DNA of 60,125 nucleotides from Bacteroidales bacterium (GTDB lineage: Bacteria > Bacteroidota > Bacteroidia > Bacteroidales > Tenuifilaceae), in the NCBI GenBank assembly GCA_011045955.1, contig DSBV01000035.1, positions 1-60,125 of the forward strand, read 5' to 3'. Positions 53,926-60,125 of the stretch are shown in pieces. The notes below the pieces were generated by a model. It did no database searches, was not told where the DNA came from, and was given only the letters and a program-made list of their open reading frames with translations. Made by a program: the position numbers and the translations under genes. How positions within the stretch are numbered: the stretch's first letter is position 1; each line of letters starts with the position of its first letter.

Positions 53926-54789
53926 TTAAAATTTCTCGGAGAGGTTGTAGGATGATTTAAGATCATCGAAAAGCTTCTTGAATAGTTCCTCACCAGTTTT
54001 GGCTTCGAGTTTTAACCAACGGTGAACAATACTGGCACGAACAAAAAAGCCAAGTAGAAAGTTTATATTAAAATAATCCCAGGTGGTTAATTCGAGCGAC
54101 ATATCCCATTTAATCAGGTCGAGTTTACGCTCGCGATCTAAAACATCAGAGATATCAGTGGCCTGGATTAACCTATCGATATAGTCAACTTCGCGCTTGA
54201 GGCCGAAATCGGCTGCTTGGCTTTTAGCCAAAACCTCAGTAAGCCAGCTATTGCCAACCAGTTGGGCCGCAGGGTCAATCCCTAGCCTACGGCAGTTAAG
54301 TGCGGCGAGCACGTTGTTAAAATCGCGTTGGAAGCTGAACCAATACCGTATAAAGTCGTTGTTTTGGGTAAGGGCAAGGTTGTAGAAAGATTCGAGGAAC
54401 CTAATTTCAGGAAGTTTTTCCACCTCAAAAATATCCTTAGGCAGCTCGTCCTGGTCAATCAGCTCATCGGCAGAGCGCTGCTTACCCGTATAGCGGTAGT
54501 AAAAATCCTGCATGTATTTGGGGAGCAGATGAATATTCTCATCGAGCTCATCAAAAACATATTTCTCAAAGGAACCTAAATCGTTGAACTCAAGTCCACG
54601 ATTAAGGAGTTTGTTAAGGAAGTTGTCGTTATCGTAGGGTAAATGCAGGAACTCTACCAGGCGGTAGTCGGAAGGGGAAACCTGTTCCTTGACTTCCTGT
54701 TTCAAAGAGTTAACGCTGAAATCCTTTCGGTCCTGATCCATGATTAGTTCCGGAAGGCCAGCCACCAGGTAGTAGTAATTTCGCATCAT
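53926..54789 (-). CDS. DUF2764 V-ATPase-associated protein (C-subunit position)
   Basis: This is a protein of 287 residues starting MMRNYYYLVAGLPELIMDQ. Members of DUF2764 occur in V-ATPase operons of Bacteroidota, spirochaetes and chlamydiae between subunits E and A, where archaea have subunit C. It is mostly helical, and it may replace subunit C as the rotor-to-membrane connector. That role is inferred from position. The start is placed 1 bp after the subunit E stop; in-frame starts further upstream would overlap E. Confidence 0.88.
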   Translation of the reverse strand: MMRNYYYLVAGLPELIMDQDRKDFSVNSLKQEVKEQVSPSDYRLVEFLHLPYDNDNFLNKLLNRGLEFNDLGSFEKYVFDELDENIHLLPKYMQDFYYRYTGKQRSADELIDQDELPKDIFEVEKLPEIRFLESFYNLALTQNNDFIRYWFSFQRDFNNVLAALNCRRLGIDPAAQLVGNSWLTEVLAKSQAADFGLKREVDYIDRLIQATDISDVLDRERKLDLIKWDMSLELTTWDYFNINFLLGFFVRASIVHRWLKLEAKTGEELFKKLFDDLKSSYNLSEKF

Positions 54790-54790
54790 T

Positions 54791-55408
54791 CTACTTGCCT
54801 CCAAAAAGCATTGCAACTATCTTAGGACGCATGAAATCCTTAAAGAGGTTCTCGAAATCAGCCTCTGTAAAGCTAACCACATAGCTTCCATCCTTGGGCC
54901 CAATACGGAAGCCATACTTGATACCCCTGTCAACCTGTACTTCAACTTCCTTATTGAGTAAGGCGTGGGTTTTGGAAGAGAAGTGATCGGTAATGGCTTT
55001 AGCCATTTCTTCGGGTACCAAAATACGCAGGCTAACGCTATCGGGAGAGTTTGGGTCCCAGCGGTTAATAGCTGTTTCAATTACCTTTTTCACGAAATCG
55101 GCATCTTTAAGGGCATCAACCAGAGGGGCTTCGTAAAGTTTTGCTTCAACTAAAGAAACGATTTGCTGTTTGATCCCACTGATAACCTGCTTAGCGGAAA
55201 GAGCTACCTCGGTATCGATATTTTTGCGGTAGTCCTCGGCCTCCTTGCGGGCAGCGGCAACAATTCTTTCGGCTTCGGCTTTTGCATCGGCCAAAATGCG
55301 GGCAGCATCTTCTTTAGCCTTGGCCACCAACTGCTTAGCCTCGGCCTGTCCCTTTTCCAGACCTTCGCGGTATATCTTCTCGGTTAACTCTTGAAGCTTA
55401 TTCTGCAT
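54791..55408 (-). CDS. ntpE: V-type ATP synthase subunit E (peripheral stalk)
   Basis: This is a protein of 205 residues. The N-terminal long Ala/Glu/Lys-rich coiled coil (about 5-85, with AKEDAARILADAKAEAERIV) is followed by a C-terminal globular domain (about 100-205) that attaches to the head. It is the first gene of the operon. No separate subunit H/G gene, the usual coiled-coil partner, is seen next to it. Confidence 0.92.
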   Translation of the reverse strand: MQNKLQELTEKIYREGLEKGQAEAKQLVAKAKEDAARILADAKAEAERIVAAARKEAEDYRKNIDTEVALSAKQVISGIKQQIVSLVEAKLYEAPLVDALKDADFVKKVIETAINRWDPNSPDSVSLRILVPEEMAKAITDHFSSKTHALLNKEVEVQVDRGIKYGFRIGPKDGSYVVSFTEADFENLFKDFMRPKIVAMLFGGK

Positions 55409-55489
55409 AGCTTGTTCCTCCTGAATTATATGATTTTTGTAAGGTTATTTAAGTTTTAAACAGATTTAAACTACTGCAACCTGTTACGG

Positions 55490-55497
55490 CAAAATTA
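55490..55497 (-). promoter_or_regulatory. -7 box of the V-ATPase operon
   Basis: TAATTTTG on the minus strand matches TAnnTTTG and would give a leader of about 75 nt before ntpE. A TTTG 16 bp upstream (55517-55514) is a little close for the -33 element. Confidence 0.5.
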
Positions 55498-55670
55498 ATG
55501 TTTAGGTTGTAGGCAAAAATATGACAAATGTTATGATTTTACCTAAAAATCAGCCTTTAAATCGGCGTATATATTTAGTATATAACTAACAATCAATACA
55601 ATATCCATTTTTAAAAGAAATGTTATTAGTAAAACATTAAAATATTTTAACTTTTCGAATCGTTAACATG

Positions 55671-56840
55671 TTAACAACAAATGTTATCCAGGGCATTTTT
55701 CAACACATTTATTAAACATTCTGGGGGTTCAATGCCAATTGAAAGTCTAACCATTCCTGGGAAAGGATATCTGTCGCCCCAAACCGGTTCAACGGGCATT
55801 AGTATGGTGTCGGCATCTCCAAGGGTAGGTATAAGGTGTATGCTCTCTGAAACTGCCTGAATAAATGTTTTACAATTATTTTGTTTTTGATAGAAGTTGT
55901 TTCCTTTTAAATCAAAGGTAACTATACCGCCATAACCATTGCAAAATATTTTGCTAGCAATGGCTCTAGTGGGGTGGTTGGGCAAGGAGGGGTAAAGAAC
56001 TTTTTCCACAGCTGGATGCGCAAACAGGAACTCGGCAACACGTTGTGCATTTGAAAAATGCTGTGCAATACGCAAATGAAACGATTTCAGGTAATCGTAG
56101 AGCCTATAAGCATCGTCGGGCGAGATCATATGGCCAACCAGCTTGCGGTACTCAATTGCTTGTTTAAGCAAATCGGTATCGTTACCACACACAACGCCCG
56201 CTGAGAGGTTGCCGTGCCCAGCCAGGTATTTAGTTGCACTGTGAGTAACCAAATCGGCCCCCAAAGCGATAGGTTTTAGAGTATATGGCGTAGCAAAGGT
56301 ATTATCAACAATTACCCGTGCTCCATAGTGCTTAGAAATTTTCACAACTTCAGGGACATCGGCGACAATGAGCATGGGGTTTGAAATAGCCTCAAGGAAC
56401 ACAACGTTAGGCTTGTGCTGTTCCATCAACCTTTCAAATTGGCTAAGCGAGTAAGAATCGTTGGTGGGAGTAAACCTTACAATATCAAAGCCACGACGGG
56501 CGACCAATACCTTATCAATAAAGGTATTTGTGCCACCGTAGATTTCAGAAAAGAATAACCACTTGCGAGGTTGACTACTATCCTGAAAAATGGAAAGAGC
56601 AATATCAATTGCCGCTAATCCCGACTGCGCTAGGAGAGACCAAGCAGCCCCCTCGATTTTGGCAAGTTCCTGTTCAGTTTGAACAACGGTGGGGTTTCGG
56701 TAGCGGGAGTAGATATATAAGTCGGGGTCTGATGGGTGGTTTACCTCATCGGCAAACGCCTTTTTCATAGTTGGAATGTCCTTAAGCCAGAAGCCTGAAT
56801 CCCTGTAAATGGGTGTGCGTAAAGAATTTACCTTTTTCAC
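55671..56840 (-). CDS. Cys/Met-metabolism PLP lyase (cystathionine/methionine gamma-lyase-like)
   Basis: This is a PLP enzyme of 389 residues. Motifs are the N-terminal YSRYRNPTVVQTEQELAKIE, LAQSGLAAI, VFLEAISNPMLIVADV, VIVDNTFATPY and the PLP-Lys motif HSATKYLAGHGN; the C-terminal region has MVRLSIGIEPPECL. Possible activities are cystathionine gamma-lyase, gamma-synthase or methionine gamma-lyase, which sequence reading alone does not separate. The start codon is GTG (56840). It stands alone. A perfect palindrome, GTTAACATGTTAAC (55662-55675), overlaps the stop codon. Confidence 0.9.
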   Translation of the reverse strand: MKKVNSLRTPIYRDSGFWLKDIPTMKKAFADEVNHPSDPDLYIYSRYRNPTVVQTEQELAKIEGAAWSLLAQSGLAAIDIALSIFQDSSQPRKWLFFSEIYGGTNTFIDKVLVARRGFDIVRFTPTNDSYSLSQFERLMEQHKPNVVFLEAISNPMLIVADVPEVVKISKHYGARVIVDNTFATPYTLKPIALGADLVTHSATKYLAGHGNLSAGVVCGNDTDLLKQAIEYRKLVGHMISPDDAYRLYDYLKSFHLRIAQHFSNAQRVAEFLFAHPAVEKVLYPSLPNHPTRAIASKIFCNGYGGIVTFDLKGNNFYQKQNNCKTFIQAVSESIHLIPTLGDADTILMPVEPVWGDRYPFPGMVRLSIGIEPPECLINVLKNALDNICC

Positions 56841-56993
56841 CTGCCAAATTTTAAATATGCAAGTTAGTAAAAATTCTCCAAAAAGGAATTTATTAAGCCT
56901 ATTTGATTTTTTGCATTTGTTGCTGATTACCTAAATAATAATTCCGCTTTGGTTATTTGTGATTTTGATGTGAACAGAAAGGTTTTTTACTTA

Positions 56994-57001
56994 TACCTTT
57001 G
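56994..57001 (+). promoter_or_regulatory. -7 box upstream of the PAS gene
   Basis: TACCTTTG matches TAnnTTTG and lies 21 bp before the ATG at 57023. TTTG at 56964-56967 is 26 bp away, too far for a standard -33. It shows that the broken PAS gene may still be transcribed. Confidence 0.45.
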
Positions 57002-57022
57002 CCGTAGATCAAGTTAAGATTA

Positions 57023-57370
57023 ATGATGAATATCGACTTTATACAGTGGCCCCATGCATTGGATTTTGCAATAACCATTTGCGATACCGAAGGCACAATA
57101 CTTTACATGAATGATAAGTCGCAGCAAGTTTTTACCCGTTAGGATGGCAAGGAATTGATTGGCAAAAACCTATTCGATTATCATTCCAAAAACTCGGTAA
57201 GGATGATCAAGGAAATGATAGCCAATGGAAAATCGAACACCTATACCATTGAAAAGAATGGCATAAAAAAGCTAATCCACCAAACGCCATGGTACAGTAA
57301 TGGAAAGGTTGCAGGCATGGTAGAAATTTCAATTGAAACCCCTGAAGGGATGCCTCATAGGGTAAGGTAA
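57023..57370 (+). pseudogene. small PAS-domain protein with in-frame TAG
   Basis: The open frame from 57023 gives a PAS-type start (ITICDTEGTILYMNDKSQQV) but meets TAG at codon 40 (57140-57142). It then continues in the same frame as DGKELIGKNLFDYHSK, NTYTIEKNGIKKLIHQTPWY and a normal C-terminus. The total length, about 115 codons, fits the family of stand-alone PAS proteins, so only one codon is lost and no shift has occurred. It may be a recent nonsense mutation, a sequencing error or read-through. Its stop is 1 bp from the convergent UPF0316 gene. Confidence 0.75.
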
Positions 57371-57371
57371 C

Positions 57372-57959
57372 CTACTTTCCCTTGCGCCAGCGATCAAAAA
57401 TTGAAATTTTGGGTTGAGTTGATGCCTGAAAAATTCCTTTGTTAACCTTTCGTATATCTTCCACTACGTAAAAGAGGTTAGGATTAAAGTTGAATAGCAG
57501 TTGCTGAACCTCAGGAAGACTTTTGCGGTTTATTACGGAATACACAATGCTCACATCACCTTGGGCTCCCTGAGCCTGAAAGGTTGTAGCACCAAAACCG
57601 TTTGTTTTAAGAATGCGAACCAATTCAGTTCCTTTATCGGTTGAAAAAACTCTGACCAAAACCTTTCCAAAAGCCAATCGCTCCTCAACCAACATACCAA
57701 TGTAGTTACCTGTTGCAAAACCAGCCGCATACCCAAAGTAACAGGCAAAGTTATTGAGGTTCTTCATGATCTGGCTTATGGCAACAATCCAGATAAATAC
57801 CTCAAAAAATCCTAAAATGGGGGCAATGCGGCGTTGACCCTTTGAAACGTAAATAATACGCAATGTCCCAATGGTTACATCGCATATTCGAGCAAAAAAG
57901 ATGAGCAATGGCAAAACACCATACAGATATAAATCGGATTGAAAAAAGTCAGAAACCAT
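57372..57959 (-). CDS. UPF0316/DUF2179 membrane protein
   Basis: This is a protein of 195 residues with three transmembrane helices in the first 95 residues (LPLLIFFARICDVTIGTLRI; GFFEVFIWIVAISQIM; YAAGFATGNYIGMLVEERLA). A cytoplasmic DUF2179 domain follows (about 100-175, with GFGATTFQAQGAQGDVSIVY). The match to UPF0316 is good; the function is unknown, and DUF2179 domains are thought to bind nucleotides or other ligands. A -7 box lies just upstream. Confidence 0.88.
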   Translation of the reverse strand: MVSDFFQSDLYLYGVLPLLIFFARICDVTIGTLRIIYVSKGQRRIAPILGFFEVFIWIVAISQIMKNLNNFACYFGYAAGFATGNYIGMLVEERLAFGKVLVRVFSTDKGTELVRILKTNGFGATTFQAQGAQGDVSIVYSVINRKSLPEVQQLLFNFNPNLFYVVEDIRKVNKGIFQASTQPKISIFDRWRKGK

Positions 57960-57982
57960 TTGAAAATATTACTATTGCTCTG

Positions 57983-57990
57983 CAAATTTA
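57983..57990 (-). promoter_or_regulatory. -7 box of the UPF0316 gene
   Basis: TAAATTTG on the minus strand matches TAnnTTTG and lies 24 bp before the ATG. No matching -33 was found. Confidence 0.45.
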
Positions 57991-58048
57991 CGCAAATAAA
58001 ATAATACCATAAAATTTCTAAATTTAAGGCTTTAAAAACATTGAAACG

Positions 58049-59539
58049 ATGTGGAAATACTACTTATTTGTGGCAGTATTTAGCATAACCAGCCAAATAG
58101 TCCTAAGCCAGGTTAACTACCAACAAAGTCCTATTGACATTAAGGATTTAATGAATACGGTTAAGTTCCTGTCGTCAGAACGATTTAAAGGAAGATTGCC
58201 AGGGACTGTGGAATACGAACAGGCCTCGAGGTATGTGGCTACCAGATTTAAAAATGCCGGTTTAAAACCATTGTTGGGGAACACCATGTTACAGGACTTT
58301 GATGAAGAGGTAAACTACATACTGGATGCAAGGGTATTTCTTTTAGATCAGAACAATCGTCTAACACAGCCCATGTATTTAGGTGAGGATTTTGTATGTA
58401 GGGGATTTACCGGTTCAGGGGAAGTACAAGGTGAAACGGTTTTTGTTGGTTTTGGGATAGAGACCGATGAATATAACGATTACCGCAGCGTTGATGTTCG
58501 CAACAAAATTGTTATTGCATTTAAGTCGGATCCACCATGGAAGGCAGGCTCTGGCAGTTGGGGCGACACTTCGCCACGTGCAAAGGCACGAATAGCCAAA
58601 GAACATGGAGCAAAAGCCATAATCTTTATTGGAGAACCCCAAATGAAACCCAACACTATGGTATATGGAAGCATAGCCTGTGGCCCTAAGCCTCATCTGG
58701 CTGATTTCCCAATGATACATGCTGGCAGTAGGTTTACCAATAGCCTCTTTAGCAAGTTACCCTACAAACCCGCTGATTATTATGAGAAGATAAAACACGA
58801 TAAGGCCCCCCACTCCATTGAAACTGACATATCGGTTTACATCAACGTTCGTGCCGTTTACCAGGAAGCCAAAAAGACTTTTAACGTTGTGGGCTATGTT
58901 GAAGGCTCAGACCCAAAGCTAAAGCATGAATACATTATTCTGGGAGCCCACCTTGACCACGTTGGCTACCAGGGAGATAGGCTATATTTCCCCGGGGCGA
59001 ACGACAATGCCTCGGGCGTTGCTGGACTGATTGCAATTGCCAATGCAATTAACAAATCAAACCCAAAGCCTCTCCGTTCCATTGTATTTGTTGCTTTTTC
59101 ATCAGAAGAATCGGGTTTAAAGGGATCACGTCATTTTGTGGCCAATATGCCCTTCCCATCGGAAAAGGTGGTTGCCATGCTAAACTTTGACTGTATAGGC
59201 CAAGGCGATAGCATTGCAATTGGAGGCAGGCTAAGCTATTCGAAGCTATGGAAAAAGGCAAAGAAACTCGACCGCAAAACAACCAAACTCCTCAGCTCCA
59301 AAACTTTTGGCGGTGGTGGTGCCGATGCCCAGGCATTCCATGAGGCTGGCATTCCTACTCTATACTTCAACACAAGCGGTGGCTACAAGTTCTTGCATCA
59401 AACAACCGATAAACCAGAAACTCTTAATGCGACGGTTTTTGAGAAAACGGTTCATTTAGGTTACCTGACCACTATGGAGCTTGCCAACAAAAGGTACAAA
59501 CGGGAAAAAGATCGGCAAAAAAGTAGGCCTCGTAAGTGA
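58049..59539 (+). CDS. secreted M28 family metallopeptidase with PA domain
   Basis: This is a protein of 496 residues with a signal peptide (cleavage near VLSQ). A PA-type insert (about 100-255, VFVGFGIETDEYNDYRSVDV) precedes the M28 catalytic domain. That domain has zinc ligands in GAHLDHVG and GANDNASGVAGL, the catalytic Glu pair in FSSEESGLKGSRHF, and later ligands in NFDCIGQGD and FLHQTTDKPET. It probably acts as a periplasmic or secreted aminopeptidase. A bidirectional terminator overlaps its stop codon. Confidence 0.92.
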   Translation: MWKYYLFVAVFSITSQIVLSQVNYQQSPIDIKDLMNTVKFLSSERFKGRLPGTVEYEQASRYVATRFKNAGLKPLLGNTMLQDFDEEVNYILDARVFLLDQNNRLTQPMYLGEDFVCRGFTGSGEVQGETVFVGFGIETDEYNDYRSVDVRNKIVIAFKSDPPWKAGSGSWGDTSPRAKARIAKEHGAKAIIFIGEPQMKPNTMVYGSIACGPKPHLADFPMIHAGSRFTNSLFSKLPYKPADYYEKIKHDKAPHSIETDISVYINVRAVYQEAKKTFNVVGYVEGSDPKLKHEYIILGAHLDHVGYQGDRLYFPGANDNASGVAGLIAIANAINKSNPKPLRSIVFVAFSSEESGLKGSRHFVANMPFPSEKVVAMLNFDCIGQGDSIAIGGRLSYSKLWKKAKKLDRKTTKLLSSKTFGGGGADAQAFHEAGIPTLYFNTSGGYKFLHQTTDKPETLNATVFEKTVHLGYLTTMELANKRYKREKDRQKSRPRK

Positions 59540-59548
59540 GGCCTTTTG
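59525..59548. terminator. bidirectional terminator between the M28 gene and glutathione peroxidase
   Basis: AGGCCTC (59525-59531) and GAGGCCT (59538-59544) pair around GTAAGT, with T-runs on both strands just outside. The stem includes the M28 stop codon. Confidence 0.85.
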
Positions 59549-59549
59549 C

Positions 59550-60094
59550 TTAATTCCCTTCAATCCATTTAATTACCTTTTCGCTATTTGGTTTTTCCTT
59601 TGTTGGAATCATATCAACCAGGTTGCTGTTTTCATCGATCAAGTATTTTTGGAAATTCCATTTTACATCACTATCCATAACACCATTCATGCTTTTTTGG
59701 GTAAGCCACTGGTAAAGTGGATGCATATCCTTACCTTTAACCGATATTTTCGCCATCATGGGAAAAGTAACATTGAAACGGGTTGTGCAGAACTCCTTAA
59801 TTTCCTGATTGGTTCCAGGCTCCTGCCCCATGAAATTATTGGCAGGAAATCCTATTACAACAAAGTTTTTATCCTTATATTTCTCATAAAGGGCCTGTAA
59901 ACCCTCATATTGTGGTGTAAAACCACACTTGGATGCGGTATTAACCACCATTACCTTTTTACCCTTAAGTTTTGAAAGAGGAAAATCATTACCATCGATA
60001 TCGGTTATCACAAAGCTATAGAAATCTGATGTTTGTGCATTTGCAGCAGTAAACGATACTGCTAACAAAAAAAAAACACATTTGATATTTTCAT
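59550..60094 (-). CDS. secreted glutathione peroxidase, frameshifted in its signal peptide
   Basis: This is a glutathione-peroxidase-fold (thioredoxin-dependent type) protein. The catalytic Cys is in NTASKCGFTPQYEGL, Gln in GFPANNFMGQEP and Trp in KWNFQKYL; it uses Cys, not Sec. From the ATG at 60094 the frame encodes MKISNVFFF, then a T10 run (minus strand, 60076-60067). The rest (LLAVSFTAANAQ) follows only if the run has 11 T or 8 T. As written, the ATG frame stops at once, and the main frame begins at 60068 with a TTG. The signal peptide is complete apart from this one base. Otherwise the gene looks functional. Confidence 0.85.
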
Positions 60095-60125
60095 GATGTT
60101 TACATTTTAGTTATGAAAGATAACC

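Noticed and set aside
57140-57142. TAG reassignment or programmed read-through as a general code feature
   Set aside because: Several intact genes in this window end in TAG without any extended homology after it, so a global reassignment is not supported.
59481-59900. 139-codon open frame on the plus strand
   Set aside because: It is opposite the glutathione-peroxidase gene, overlaps the M28 stop and a terminator, and shows no protein family pattern.

Overview
The window looks like chromosomal DNA of a Bacteroidota species, most likely in or near Bacteroidales/Marinilabiliales. The signs are: promoters of the Bacteroidota type (TTTG, about 19 bp, then TAnnTTTG) in front of many genes; weak Shine-Dalgarno sites; phylum-typical families (DUF4295, DUF6588, DUF6340, DUF2027-Smr); a SusA-like amylase; and a V-type ATPase operon with a DUF2764 gene. 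There is no rRNA, CRISPR array, prophage or intact transposon. It is mostly core genome, with one anomalous AT-rich island at about 42.25-43.3 kb.

Layout. 0-0.9 kb: gene-free, with degenerate inverted-repeat elements. 0.9-10.8 kb: alpha-glucan block on the + strand (sugar transporter, beta-phosphoglucomutase, GH65 maltose phosphorylase, class II aldolase, two secreted GH13 amylases). Maltodextrins would be trimmed outside the cytoplasm, imported, phosphorolysed to glucose plus beta-glucose-1-phosphate, and fed into glycolysis. 10.8-11.4 kb: repeat and tRNA-Lys. 11.4-23.6 kb: SDR enzyme, cardiolipin synthase, outer-membrane protein, hybrid histidine kinase, rarA-kdsA, a DUF6588 protein, a large sensor without output domain, fabG and a DUF6340 lipoprotein. 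23.7-28.3 kb: tRNA-Thr, cinA, rpmB-rpmG-DUF4295, ftsY-rimO. 28.3-37.6 kb: frameshifted tpx, clpC, gyrA with a TPR gene, a thioredoxin, a short acidic protein and an unrecognised protein with an internal duplication. 37.7-42.2 kb (-): an HTH regulator, pyrD and a four-gene selenium set (yedF, a cysteine desulfurase/selenocysteine lyase-like gene, DUF3343, selD). 42.2-43.3 kb: AT-rich island with an 18-bp palindrome, a structured stretch resembling the 5' part of a group II intron, and a 58-codon ORF. 43.3-47.9 kb: rnpB, DUF2027-Smr, queA, ygiQ. 47.9-55.5 kb (-): V-ATPase operon E-DUF2764-A-B-D-I-K. 55.7-60.1 kb: Cys/Met-type PLP lyase, PAS gene with an in-frame TAG, UPF0316 protein, M28 peptidase, glutathione peroxidase with a poly-T frameshift.

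Most notable points. (1) The V-ATPase K subunit has every residue that binds Na+ in the Enterococcus hirae enzyme, at identical spacing, so the pump is probably sodium-coupled. (2) The 42 kb island combines a probable intron relic with repeated ACAnnTGTAA-type sites around an HTH regulator gene and its promoter. (3) Two peroxidase genes are broken only by single missing T residues in T runs (three sites), which could be sequencing error or real homopolymer slippage. (4) A 296-residue all-beta-looking protein is a tandem duplication of a two-module unit with no function I recognise. No clearly new multi-gene system is evident.
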